From the NCBI RefSeq assembly GCF_029277305.1, contig NZ_CP119526.1: 64,000 bases of DNA; one strand, given 5' to 3'. Position numbers and translations under genes: made by a program. A model generated the notes under the pieces. It saw nothing but the letters and a program-made list of their open reading frames with translations, had not been told where the DNA came from and did no database searches. Below, one piece after another: positions 34,305-43,215 of this stretch; position 1 is the stretch's first letter; each line of letters begins with the position of its first letter. Origin of the DNA: Guptibacillus hwajinpoensis (GTDB lineage Bacteria > Bacillota > Bacilli > Bacillales > Guptibacillaceae).

Positions 34305-34868
34305 ATGAACTGGTATGAGAAGCTGAAGCAATATTTCCCCATTGAAGAAATGAAATCTAAAGAGCATATGGATTTGTTATTAAGTGAGAAGGGTCATATT
34401 TACAATAAGGATGAAGGTCCCAATCATGTATTAATGTACGCCGATTTGCCTGATTTCATATTCGTGGATTATATTTTCGTTTCCAGTGATGCCAGAGGTC
34501 AAGGGCTAGGAAAGAAATTGATTGAGAAATTGAAAGAAAAGAACAAACCAATCATTCTTGAAGTAGAACCTGTAGATTATGAAGAGACGGATACAGAAAA
34601 AAGACAGCGCTTTTATTTAAGAGAAGGTTTCAAGCATGCGAAGTCAATAGGATATCGCAGACGTTCTCTCGCAACAAATGAAATCAATGAAATGGAAATT
34701 CTATATTGGTCGCCGAGTGAAGCCGGTGAAAAAGAGGTTTACGAGGCTATGAAGCATACGTACCAAGAAATTCATGCATACAAGGACAAGCAGTTGTATG
34801 GTGAATCTTATCAGCCTGTGGAAGAAGTTCTAAGTCTTAAAGAAACGCATGAGTTAGTAGAAGATTAA
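34305..34868 (+). CDS. yjbC: GNAT acetyltransferase YjbC
   Basis: A 187-residue GNAT enzyme (MNWYEKLKQYFPIEEMKSKE). The acetyl-CoA loop is SSDARGQGLGKKLI near residue 66 and the C-terminal REGF motif is visible. YjbC lies upstream of spx in B. subtilis; here the RND pair is inserted between. ATG 34305 follows AAAAGGAG; TATAAT at 34265-34270 is a probable -10. Confidence 0.85.
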   Translation: MNWYEKLKQYFPIEEMKSKEHMDLLLSEKGHIYNKDEGPNHVLMYADLPDFIFVDYIFVSSDARGQGLGKKLIEKLKEKNKPIILEVEPVDYEETDTEKRQRFYLREGFKHAKSIGYRRRSLATNEINEMEILYWSPSEAGEKEVYEAMKHTYQEIHAYKDKQLYGESYQPVEEVLSLKETHELVED

Positions 34869-34901
34869 GATTTCTGTTTTCTAACAGGAGGGAAGCTTCT
34901 A

Positions 34902-35030
34902 ATGAAAAATCGTGAAAAGAAAAAGAAAAAGAAGCGTGATTGGTTGAAGGATTTGTTTAAGAAACGATGGAAAAGCTGGAAACCGCAGTCTTCTAAAGAA
35001 CCCGCCTCCAATACGAAAACTTCCGCATAA
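34902..35030 (+). CDS. Very basic small protein (42 aa)
   Basis: Starts MKNREKKKKKKRDWLKDLFK; about 16 Lys/Arg in 30 residues, three Trp in an amphipathic pattern, then a Ser/Thr-rich tail. A perfect ribosome site (AGGAGGG) precedes ATG, 33 nt after yjbC. No family recognised. It could bind nucleic acid or membrane; that is inference from charge. Confidence 0.6.
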   Translation: MKNREKKKKKKRDWLKDLFKKRWKSWKPQSSKEPASNTKTSA

Positions 35031-35032
35031 AA

Positions 35033-35062
35033 AAAGAAAGCCAAACGGCTTTCTTTTTTTTA
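35033..35062. terminator. Bidirectional terminator
   Basis: Stem AAAGAAAGCC / GGCTTTCTTT with A run before and T run after; serves the 42-aa gene and the converging RND gene. Confidence 0.88.
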
Positions 35063-38000
35063 TGCTTCTATTTCCTTTTTCTTATCTTGACGCTTTTGAC
35101 GACGTTGATCAATCAAATAATAAACGACTGGTATAAATACTAACGTAATAAAGGTTGCAACACTAAGTCCAAATACAATAACAATGGCCATAGGCTGTTG
35201 GATTTCTGTACCTTCTCCAAATCCAAGAGAGAGTGGCACAAGCCCGAGGATTGTCGTTAGAGCCGTCATAAGGATCGGTCTAAGTCTAATGGGTCCAGCT
35301 TCTAATATAGCTGAACGCGTATCCATACCAGTTTCTCTGAGCTGATTAATATAATCAACGAGCACGATGGCATTGTTAACAACTATTCCTGTTAAGATAA
35401 GCATTCCAATTAGCGATCCAACTCCTAAAGGTTGGAATGAAATTAGTAATCCAAAGATAATCCCAATAGCTGTTAATGGAACAGAGAACATAATAATGAA
35501 TGGATATAAGAATGATTCAAATTGTCCAGCCATCACCATATACACAAGAACAATTGCAAGTGCTAGGGCACCTGAGAGTTTAAAGAATGCATCGTTCATC
35601 TGCTCGTCCTGCCCGCCAAATGTAATTTTGTAAGCATTACCAGGTAAAGGAACGTCCTTTACAAGTTTGGCTCTAATTTCATCTGTGACAGTACCAAGAT
35701 CTCGATTTAGAAGGCTAGCTGTTATTTCCACTTGTCGTAAACGATCTGTCCTAGTAATTTCAGATGGACCTAATCCTCGCTTTATTTCAGCAACTGCAGA
35801 AAGAGGGACTTTTTGCCCTGTCTGTGCTTCGACTAGGAGATTTTCAAGTGAATCCAAAGAATCTGTGAACTTATCATCCACTGTTAAGCGAATATCAAGC
35901 TGATTCCCATCTCGCGCAAGGTTACTAGCGACAAGACCTCTCGTAGCATTAGAGATGGCAGTTGAAATTTGCGAACTACCAATGCCGTAACTTGATGCTT
36001 TTTCTCGATCAATTAGAATCTGAACTTCAGGATTATTGGATTCAATACTCGAAACGGGTTCCCGAACCCCTTCAACTTCAGAGATGCTCTCCAATACGTC
36101 ATCAGACAGTTCTTTCAGAACATCAAGATCTGGTCCGATAATATTTATTGCAATCGGATCCGCACTAAATCCAGAATCACTTGCTGAGACGGAAATATCG
36201 GCGTTAGGAATCGTTTTGACATTTTTTCTTATTGTTTCAGCTACTTCAAGGTCGGATTTCTCTCGTTCACTAATTGGAACGAGAAGAACACTATAGGTAG
36301 CCCGATTTGTCTGACTTCCAGCTCCTACACTAAAGTTATCCGTCCCACCTGCTGTGAGATAAGAAAGTTCAACTTCTTCTACATCCTCAAGTATTTTGTT
36401 AATTTCTTCGGTAACATCTTCAGTAGCTTCAAGTGAGCTTCCAGCAGGTAGGTTTGCTGAAATATTAACAAAACTCTGGTCCTGTGCAGGAAGAAACTCT
36501 GTTCCAATGAAGGGAGTACCTGCTGCAGATAATGCGAGTAACAAAACAGTAAACCCGACAGTTTTCTTAGGGTGTTTTAACGTTTTATCTAGAACGCGTC
36601 TGTACCAGTTATTAACGCGATCGAATCGAACTTGAAAAATTGACTTTGATTCGTTCCGATTCATCAGAAGAGATGAAAGTAGTGGAACGATAATTAAGGC
36701 GGTAAACAGTGAAGCAATTAAAGAATATGTAACAGCTAGTGCTAAAGGTTTGAAAAGCTGTGCTGCAAGACCTGTTACAAATACAATAGGTAAGAAAACA
36801 ACAACAGTTGTGAGTGTAGATGCAATGATGGCACTACCTACTTCTTTCGTACCTTCAACTGCAGCGTTTTTAAGTGATTTACCTTCTTGTCTTAATCGAT
36901 ATATATTTTCTAATATAACGATGGAGTTATCGACCATCATTCCGACACCTAAAGCAAGACCTCCAAGGGTGAGAAGGTTAATCGTTTGTCCAGAAAAATA
37001 CATTAAGATAAATGCACCGACGATGGAAATTGGAATGGAAAGACCAATAATGAGCGTACTACGGATATTACGTAAGAACAGATAAAGAACAGCAGCAGCA
37101 AGGATGCTTCCAATGATAATATTCCATACAACAGCGCTGATCGATTGGTTAATAAATTTCGCTTGATCAAAAACCGTTTTAATTTCCATATCATTTGGAA
37201 GGGAAGGCTGAATCTCTTCGAGTTTCTCATTAATGTCGTTTACTACACTAACTGTATTCGAGCCAGATTGTTTTTGAATCGAAAATCCGATGGCTGGTTC
37301 ACCATTCAAATAACTTTCTTGAATTGCAGGCTTCATTGTTTCATTGATATCAACAAGTTGACTGAGTTTAACCGTTCCGCTCTCAGTAGGAACTGAAAGA
37401 TTTTTCAAGTCTTCAACGGATTCAAATTCACCGGTCACACGGAGCGGTAGATTTTTGTTTTCCGTTTCAATTGATCCACTAGGGATATTAAGGTTTTCGG
37501 AGCCAATTAGCTGTTGCAAGTGCGTTAATGTAACGCCATATTGACTAAGTTTATCCGGGTCAGCTGTTAGTCTGATTTCTTTCTCGAGCTGTCCTTCTAT
37601 TGTTACTGCAGCAACACCAGGCACGGAATCAAGAGAAGGTTTAATTTGATCTTCAATAATTTTCTTTACTTCTGTTAAATCTTCTTCCGATCCGGCTACG
37701 CCAAGTTGCATAATTGGGATATCACTTGGATTAAATCTTAACACCTTAGGAATAGGTACCTCAGAAGGTAGAGAATCTCTAACCGCATCGATTTGTTCCC
37801 TCATATTTAAGGTGGCAAAATCCATATCCGTTCCCCATTCAAAGGAGACAAGAATGAGCGCACCTCCATTTCGAGAAACAGACGAAATGCTTTCAACATT
37901 AGGGAGCGTACCCATTACATTTTCAAGCGGAGAAGCGAGTAAATTCTCTACTTCTTCAGGACCAGCTCCGTCATAGGTAACGGTAACAGCAGCAACTGGA

Positions 38001-38125
38001 AAGGTTAGGTCAGGGAATAAATCTACCGGCATATTCCGAAGAGATACCGTTCCGATAATGAGAATGAAGATAATAACCATTCCCATTGCAATTGGTCGGA
38101 AAACAGAAAGTTTAGCTATATTCAT
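35060..38125 (-). CDS. RND family efflux permease (SwrC/AcrB-like)
   Basis: A 1021-residue RND pump with the usual 12-helix, two-porter-domain layout. The proton-relay helix GGLALGVGMMVDNSIVILEN (near 387) has the conserved Asp, and the second repeat has LTGIVVNNAIVLVDYIN near 922. In Gram-positives such pumps (SwrC/YerP) extrude surfactin-like or lipophilic compounds. It follows its adaptor by 10 nt. Confidence 0.93.
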   Translation of the reverse strand: MNIAKLSVFRPIAMGMVIIFILIIGTVSLRNMPVDLFPDLTFPVAAVTVTYDGAGPEEVENLLASPLENVMGTLPNVESISSVSRNGGALILVSFEWGTDMDFATLNMREQIDAVRDSLPSEVPIPKVLRFNPSDIPIMQLGVAGSEEDLTEVKKIIEDQIKPSLDSVPGVAAVTIEGQLEKEIRLTADPDKLSQYGVTLTHLQQLIGSENLNIPSGSIETENKNLPLRVTGEFESVEDLKNLSVPTESGTVKLSQLVDINETMKPAIQESYLNGEPAIGFSIQKQSGSNTVSVVNDINEKLEEIQPSLPNDMEIKTVFDQAKFINQSISAVVWNIIIGSILAAAVLYLFLRNIRSTLIIGLSIPISIVGAFILMYFSGQTINLLTLGGLALGVGMMVDNSIVILENIYRLRQEGKSLKNAAVEGTKEVGSAIIASTLTTVVVFLPIVFVTGLAAQLFKPLALAVTYSLIASLFTALIIVPLLSSLLMNRNESKSIFQVRFDRVNNWYRRVLDKTLKHPKKTVGFTVLLLALSAAGTPFIGTEFLPAQDQSFVNISANLPAGSSLEATEDVTEEINKILEDVEEVELSYLTAGGTDNFSVGAGSQTNRATYSVLLVPISEREKSDLEVAETIRKNVKTIPNADISVSASDSGFSADPIAINIIGPDLDVLKELSDDVLESISEVEGVREPVSSIESNNPEVQILIDREKASSYGIGSSQISTAISNATRGLVASNLARDGNQLDIRLTVDDKFTDSLDSLENLLVEAQTGQKVPLSAVAEIKRGLGPSEITRTDRLRQVEITASLLNRDLGTVTDEIRAKLVKDVPLPGNAYKITFGGQDEQMNDAFFKLSGALALAIVLVYMVMAGQFESFLYPFIIMFSVPLTAIGIIFGLLISFQPLGVGSLIGMLILTGIVVNNAIVLVDYINQLRETGMDTRSAILEAGPIRLRPILMTALTTILGLVPLSLGFGEGTEIQQPMAIVIVFGLSVATFITLVFIPVVYYLIDQRRQKRQDKKKEIEA

Positions 38126-38135
38126 TTATTTCAAC

Positions 38136-39338
38136 TCACTTCTTTACCTGGATTTCGGATGCATCGTTCAAGCGATCTTTTCCTTGCGTGATTACGGTAT
38201 CTCCTTTAGAAAGACCGCTTGTAATCTGGATGTTTTCACCTGACTCTGCTCCAAGCTCAACTTCCACTTTTTTAACTTTTGTACCTTCAGGAACGTAGAC
38301 GTAGTTCTCTTTATCACCGTAGATGACAGATTCTTTAGGAATGACAATTGCATTCTCAATTTTATTCGTATTCACGGTAGCCGTTGCTTTCATGCCACCT
38401 TTGATTTTTCCATCCTTATTCTCAATTGGTATCTCAACTAAGAATGAACCAGTTTGTTCGTTTGCTGTAGGTGGGATAGCAGTTAACTTTCCTTCGAATG
38501 ATCCCTCAACACCATCAAATGTAACGTTCACTTCTTGTTCCTTTTCTAATTGTGAGATCTGAAAGCTATTCACTTGAAAAGCAGCATGTATAGGTGTGAG
38601 ATTAACAATTACTGCAATAGGTGTACTAGGAACGGCTGTGGCATTTTCTTCTGTATTTATTTGTGATACGACGCCGTTAATTGGTGATTCAATTGTAGTA
38701 GCATTTAGAACATCTCTAGCTTGATTTAAGCTGGCTTTTGTTTCTGACAGCTGTGTTTCTAACTGTGTAACGTTTCCAGCAGACATTGAAGGTACCTGAG
38801 CGGCTGCTTGAGATAGTTGAGCCTGCTTAATCGTTACTTCAAGACTCTCTTTCAGAACATCTGCAGCGGTAACCTCTTCTGAATCAAGTTCGTTAAGTAG
38901 CTGCTTTGACCGTTCAAGTGATGCGTTAAGGTCTGTTTGGAGATCTTTCAATTCCTGTGCGCTTTTTTCAGCTTGCTGTGACAGTTCTTTTGCTTGATCG
39001 ACTGCATTTTGGAGTTCGTTCACAGCATTTGTAAGTTGTGCGACATTTTCTCTAGCCGTTGTATCATCTAAGGCGACAAGGAGATCGCCTTTTTCGACAG
39101 TACTACCAACTGTGACATTGATTTCATTTACTTCTAGTGGAGACGGTGCGACAAGTGGAATCGTAACACCAGGTGTAGCTTGTCCTGTTAATTCAAGTTC
39201 ATCAGTTAAATTCATCTGCTTAACTGCAGTTGTTTCAACAGGTATAGCTTCGTTAGCTGTTTCTTCATTAGTAATTTCTTGTGTTGTACAAGCGCTTGCA
39301 AACACAAGCATGCCCGCAAGCAAGATGGTTTTTTTCAT
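38136..39338 (-). CDS. RND efflux adaptor lipoprotein (HlyD/MFP family)
   Basis: About 400 residues. Signal peptide with lipobox ASAC (Cys17), a lipoyl-like first half (VGSTVEKGDLLVALDD), a long coiled coil (about residues 90-190, Gln/Glu-rich), a second lipoyl half (TTIESPINGVVSQI) and beta-barrel. ATG 39338 after GAGGTG is preferred over the frame start at 39452. Operon with the RND permease. Confidence 0.92.
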   Translation of the reverse strand: MKKTILLAGMLVFASACTTQEITNEETANEAIPVETTAVKQMNLTDELELTGQATPGVTIPLVAPSPLEVNEINVTVGSTVEKGDLLVALDDTTARENVAQLTNAVNELQNAVDQAKELSQQAEKSAQELKDLQTDLNASLERSKQLLNELDSEEVTAADVLKESLEVTIKQAQLSQAAAQVPSMSAGNVTQLETQLSETKASLNQARDVLNATTIESPINGVVSQINTEENATAVPSTPIAVIVNLTPIHAAFQVNSFQISQLEKEQEVNVTFDGVEGSFEGKLTAIPPTANEQTGSFLVEIPIENKDGKIKGGMKATATVNTNKIENAIVIPKESVIYGDKENYVYVPEGTKVKKVEVELGAESGENIQITSGLSKGDTVITQGKDRLNDASEIQVKK

Positions 39339-39484
39339 TAATTTCACCTCATAATTAGTGTCTCTCTTACGAATGGTATCATGTGAAGCAATTCTTAAAT
39401 AGCATGTAAAATCAAACATTATTAAACAATGTAGGTTTGAAAGGGGAAGCAAGGGGTATATAGGAGGTAGAGATTCGAACAGGA

Positions 39485-39562
39485 ATTGTATAACTATTGT
39501 ATAACTTTTATGTAAATTTTGTCATCCCCTATTTATTTTATAGGAATTGTAGTATAATACAA
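39485..39562. promoter_or_regulatory. Repeat and palindrome cluster between the RND operon and spx
   Basis: ATTGTATAACT is directly duplicated in tandem (39485-39495, 39496-39506). A palindrome TTGTA-N6-TACAA (39547-39562) overlaps the -10 TATAAT (39553-39558) of spx. Both look like regulator sites; the regulator is not known. Confidence 0.5.
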
Positions 39563-39626
39563 ATTGTGTAAAGATAATTTTTCTAATGTAAGAATGACGT
39601 TTATTTATAGAAAGGAGCAATTCCTT

Positions 39627-40022
39627 ATGGTAACACTCTATACATCTCCGAGTTGCACATCTTGCCGTAAAGCGAAAGCATGGTTGCAGGAGCACGACAT
39701 TCCATTTACAGAGCGCAATATTTTTTCAGAACCTCTTACAATTGAAGAAGTGAAAGAAATTCTTCGAATGACTGAAGACGGAACAGATGAAATTATATCA
39801 ACTCGCTCGAAAACATTCCAGGAATTGAACTTGAATCTAGATTCAGTATCACTCCAAGAATTATTTGAACTTATTAGTGAGCACCCTGGATTGCTTCGTC
39901 GTCCGATTATTTTGGATGAAAAGCGACTACAGGTTGGTTATAATGAAGACGAAATTCGTCGTTTTCTACCTCGCAAAGTTCGTACATTCCAACTTCAAGA
40001 GGCTCAGCGTCTTGCTAACTAA
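39627..40022 (+). CDS. spx: Spx, redox-sensing RNA polymerase-binding regulator
   Basis: A 131-residue ArsC-like protein. The redox switch Cys10-x-x-Cys13 (SCTSC) and the ISTRSKTF segment with the Arg known to matter for function are intact. Spx binds the alpha subunit and directs the thiol-stress response; it is degraded by ClpXP with SpxH, which is encoded at 45495. ATG 39627 has AAAGGAG; upstream frame is not needed. Confidence 0.96.
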   Translation: MVTLYTSPSCTSCRKAKAWLQEHDIPFTERNIFSEPLTIEEVKEILRMTEDGTDEIISTRSKTFQELNLNLDSVSLQELFELISEHPGLLRRPIILDEKRLQVGYNEDEIRRFLPRKVRTFQLQEAQRLAN

Positions 40023-40024
40023 TT

Positions 40025-40059
40025 AAAAACTTCTACAGGAGTTCCTGTAGAAGTTTTTT
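40025..40059. terminator. Terminator after spx
   Basis: Stem AAAACTTCTACAGGA with its perfect complement, 2-nt centre, T run; shared with converging yjbE. Confidence 0.9.
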
Positions 40060-40072
40060 GTTTGATACTAAC

Positions 40073-40759
40073 TTATTGGATGTAAATGGTATTTCTTTTT
40101 AATTTTCTAACGATCCAGCCTCCAGCAATGACGACTAGTAAGAAAGTGAATTGAATGAACCATTCCATTGAGGGATACATGTGGAAAAACGATTTTAATT
40201 CGGATGCACTCGTTAACATTCTTCCAGATGTTAACGCGAGAATTCCTGCACCGATATAAATTAAAATAGGAAAATGGTCCAGAGCATGCATGATCATCTT
40301 ACTGCCCCATACGATAATAGGGATAGAGATCAATAATCCAAAGACGACGAGTGGTAGTTTTCCTTCTGAAGCCCCAGCAATGGCAAGCACGTTATCTAGC
40401 CCCATTATTAAGTCTGCAAGTACGATTGTTCGTATAGCGCCCCAAAATGAAAACTTAGAATGAACTGTTTCGCTGCTTTCACTATCGATTACAAGCTTAA
40501 AGGAAATGTACAACAGGAATAGACTACCAACAATTAATAAGAAAGGGAGCATTAATAAATAGACAGCTACTATGGTTAGTGCTATTCTAAGTCCAACAGC
40601 GAGGGCTGTTCCAATCATAATCGCTTTACCACGATGTGACTCGGGGAGGTTTCTGCAGGCAAGGGCTATGACAACGGCATTGTCACCCCCAAGCACAATG
40701 TCAATACCGATAATGAAAAGGATCGATGTTAAAGTTTCTATATTAAGCAAGGAATCCAC
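40073..40759 (-). CDS. yjbE: TerC family membrane protein YjbE
   Basis: A 228-residue TerC protein with seven or so helices. GIDIVLGGDNAVVIALA (near residue 18) and IVLADLIMGLDNVLAIAG (near 112) carry the paired acidic-Asn motifs thought to handle metal; TerC proteins such as YceF/YkoY export manganese. Start could be GTG 40759 or TTG 40750, since GGGAG is 8 nt before the latter. No yybP-ykoY riboswitch seen upstream. Confidence 0.9.
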   Translation of the reverse strand: MDSLLNIETLTSILFIIGIDIVLGGDNAVVIALACRNLPESHRGKAIMIGTALAVGLRIALTIVAVYLLMLPFLLIVGSLFLLYISFKLVIDSESSETVHSKFSFWGAIRTIVLADLIMGLDNVLAIAGASEGKLPLVVFGLLISIPIIVWGSKMIMHALDHFPILIYIGAGILALTSGRMLTSASELKSFFHMYPSMEWFIQFTFLLVVIAGGWIVRKLKRNTIYIQ

Positions 40760-41017
40760 TCCCGGTTAGCGAATTTTTAATCTTATGACAGGAGCACTTT
40801 GGGGCAAGCTATACACATAAATAAATATATTGTGTATATGGTTTAATATGAGTGAAAAAATCAAACGATTTTTTATTTCCATTCTGAGAAGGTTTATCAT
40901 AGAATGGTATTACAAGAGAAAAGCGATTAAGTACAGTCGCTTAAGGGAAAGAGAAAATTAGGAGTATCCCAGAGGGAATAGCCTTCCGGTTACACAAACA
41001 GGAGGGAGAGAGTACAC

Positions 41018-41701
41018 ATGGAAATTGAACGCGTCAACGCGAATACATTAAAATTCTTCATTACGTATAGAGATATTGAAAATAGAGGATTCGATCGTGA
41101 AGAGATCTGGTACGATAGAGAAAGAGGCGAAGAGTTGTTCTGGGAGATGATGGATGAAGCACATCAAAGAGAACAATTTTCACTTGAAGGTCCTCTCTGG
41201 ATACAAGTTCAAGCTCTTGAAAAGGGACTTGAAATCATTGTAACTCGTGCTCAGATGTCAAACGACGGATCTAAACTCGAACTTCCAATCTCAGAAGAAA
41301 AGCAGCTTGATCTTCCCCTTGATGAGAATATGGATAAAATTCTTGATGATAAGTTTGCCCTTCAAAATAACTATGATCCAGAAGATGAACCTGAACCGAT
41401 TGAGGGAGAAGAGCTTTCCTTTATGATTGGATTTAGAGACTTTGAAGATGTGATTTCATTATCACACGGGTTTGATCCAACAGGTGTTGAGAATGGCTTG
41501 TACCATTTTGAGGACCGTTATTATCTCCACGTTGTCTTTGATGAATCATTAATAGAAGAAGAGCAGGACAACCGATTGAGTCAGCTGTTGGAATATGGAT
41601 ATGAAACAGAACTGACACTTCACCGCATACAAGAATACGGTAAGGAGATTCTCTCTGAGCAAGCTCTTGAACAACTCCGCGGACACTTTCCACTCTTATA
41701 A
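41018..41701 (+). CDS. mecA: Adaptor protein MecA
   Basis: A 227-residue ClpC adaptor. The N-terminal domain (MEIERVNANTLKFFITYRDI) binds targets such as ComK and the C-terminal domain (about residue 130 on, GFRDFEDVISLSHGF) binds ClpC, separated by an acidic linker (DPEDEPEPIEGEE). Ribosome site AGGAGGG. The 258 nt upstream contain several small inverted repeats but no recognised riboswitch. Confidence 0.96.
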   Translation: MEIERVNANTLKFFITYRDIENRGFDREEIWYDRERGEELFWEMMDEAHQREQFSLEGPLWIQVQALEKGLEIIVTRAQMSNDGSKLELPISEEKQLDLPLDENMDKILDDKFALQNNYDPEDEPEPIEGEELSFMIGFRDFEDVISLSHGFDPTGVENGLYHFEDRYYLHVVFDESLIEEEQDNRLSQLLEYGYETELTLHRIQEYGKEILSEQALEQLRGHFPLL

Positions 41702-41707
41702 GTCCGG

Positions 41708-41737
41708 GCCGATTTCATTTGAAATCGGCTTTTTTTC
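41708..41737 (+). terminator. Terminator after mecA
   Basis: Stem GCCGATTTC / GAAATCGGC, ATTT loop, seven T. Confidence 0.92.
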
Positions 41738-41748
41738 TATTTAGAAAA

Positions 41749-41870
41749 AGCCTTTTCTTAAAGGTTGTTATTCCTGATTTTTTTTGTTTAAACACCACAC
41801 TTCGCTAATTGAAGCGAGCATCCTGGAGCGGAAATTAACCAGCTATAGCAACAATACCTACGAAAAAAGC
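41749..41870. repeat. Dispersed TIR repeat family 1, copy C (short core)
   Basis: Left end GCCTTTTCTTAAAGGTTGTT, right end CTATAGCAACAATACCTACG plus AAAAAAGCC, with CACCACACTTCGCTAATTGA and GAGCGGAAATTAACCAGC between. The GC-rich core is deleted. It starts about 12 nt after the mecA terminator. Confidence 0.75.
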
Positions 41871-41941
41871 CATTTTAAAAAAGGATTTAAGAAAAAAATA
41901 GAGAATGTCATTTTAAGTACAAATGAAAGAGAGGTGTTGTA

Positions 41942-43120
41942 ATGCTTACGGCGCACTTAAAGGATGGAACACTTTTTAATCTCGCAGATCCTAACCATGT
42001 CTTAAAAGATTTACGCAAGCTAAGAAATTTGCAGTATTTCTGTCCTACTTGTAAAGAAAGAGTCATAATGAAATTGGGCGAGAAAAGAGTATGGCATTTT
42101 TCCCATCACGTTAGTGACTTCTGTATTGGTAATTGGGAACGAGAATCAAATTATCACCTTTCTGGCAAAAAACAGCTTTATGAATGGGTAAAGAAAGAAA
42201 ACCTCGATGTGAAGTTAGAATACTACTTACATTCTTCGAAACAGCGCCCGGATCTTCTGCTTCCTTCAAGGCGAATCGCCATTGAATACCAATGCTCTTC
42301 TATCGATGATCGCACTCTTAGACAACGAACAACTGATTATGATTCATTAGGTTACGATGTTCGCTGGATATTTGGTGCCGTGCGTTACAAAAGCAAATAC
42401 CGATCAATTCAATCCATTAGTGCAATGGAATGGAGTGCGGTCCACTATGCAAATGGTAATCCAATGCTTACCTATTATTGTCCCGAACAACAGAAATTCG
42501 CCTTCGTCACCATCTTCTATACTTTAACTCCTACGAAAACCGTTTGTTCCACTTCTTATTACCCTTCATCTAGCCTTACACTCTCGAATCTTCTAGTTTC
42601 TCCTCCTAAATCAGTCAACTCGATTGACCACACTTCACTCTGGCTTAAACAAAAGCGCATTTGGCGTCAAAATCCTCATGGTGAAAAATCTTTCGCTTAT
42701 TTCTATCTTCGAAAGTTACTTTACTCCAAAGGTTACAGTACCCGCATGTTCCCCTGTGAAGCAGGTATTCTCTCACCATACAACTACTGGCTTTCAACCC
42801 CACCATACCTATGGCAAACTTGGGTTCTTGTGTGTTTCTTGCCTACAGTCTCCATTGGAAATCAATTCACCTTCGATACCATCCTGCGCTCCTTCCAACA
42901 GGTTATTTCAATTAACTTAATACAAGTAAGGACATCAATTGGAGAAAAACGGTCTAATGAGGCTTTGGCATTGAAAGGATATTTGAATCAACTAATCCGG
43001 TTAAAAGTAGTAAAAGAAAGGGATAATGAACGATATGAAAAGCTTTACCAGCCGCAAATGAATAGAGATATTGATCGTTGTTATGAATTAGATTTGGCTA
43101 TATTAAGAAGACTTCAATGA
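41942..43120 (+). CDS. coiA: Competence protein CoiA (nuclease-like)
   Basis: A 392-residue protein. N-terminal zinc-like segment FCPTCKERV...WHFSH (residues 32-60) and a PD-(D/E)xK-type nuclease core (RPDLLLPSRRIAIEYQCSSI near residue 100) define CoiA, which promotes recombination in transformation. The C-terminal half is divergent. Ribosome site GAGAGGTG. Same place (yjbF) between mecA and pepF as in B. subtilis. Confidence 0.9.
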   Translation: MLTAHLKDGTLFNLADPNHVLKDLRKLRNLQYFCPTCKERVIMKLGEKRVWHFSHHVSDFCIGNWERESNYHLSGKKQLYEWVKKENLDVKLEYYLHSSKQRPDLLLPSRRIAIEYQCSSIDDRTLRQRTTDYDSLGYDVRWIFGAVRYKSKYRSIQSISAMEWSAVHYANGNPMLTYYCPEQQKFAFVTIFYTLTPTKTVCSTSYYPSSSLTLSNLLVSPPKSVNSIDHTSLWLKQKRIWRQNPHGEKSFAYFYLRKLLYSKGYSTRMFPCEAGILSPYNYWLSTPPYLWQTWVLVCFLPTVSIGNQFTFDTILRSFQQVISINLIQVRTSIGEKRSNEALALKGYLNQLIRLKVVKERDNERYEKLYQPQMNRDIDRCYELDLAILRRLQ

Positions 43121-43215
43121 GTTGCAAGGATTGTCGAGCGAAATTGTAAGAATTATATGTAGAATATGGTACGATAAAAAGTGTGACGTTATTATTTGAT
43201 GGAGGTGTCTTATCG

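Noticed and set aside
35367..37396. Plus-strand ORFs opposite the RND permease
   Set aside because: They are antisense shadows of a long conserved gene and have no ribosome sites.
40760..41017. Riboswitch between yjbE and mecA
   Set aside because: Small inverted repeats exist, but none match a manganese (yybP-ykoY) or other known class, and pairing is short.
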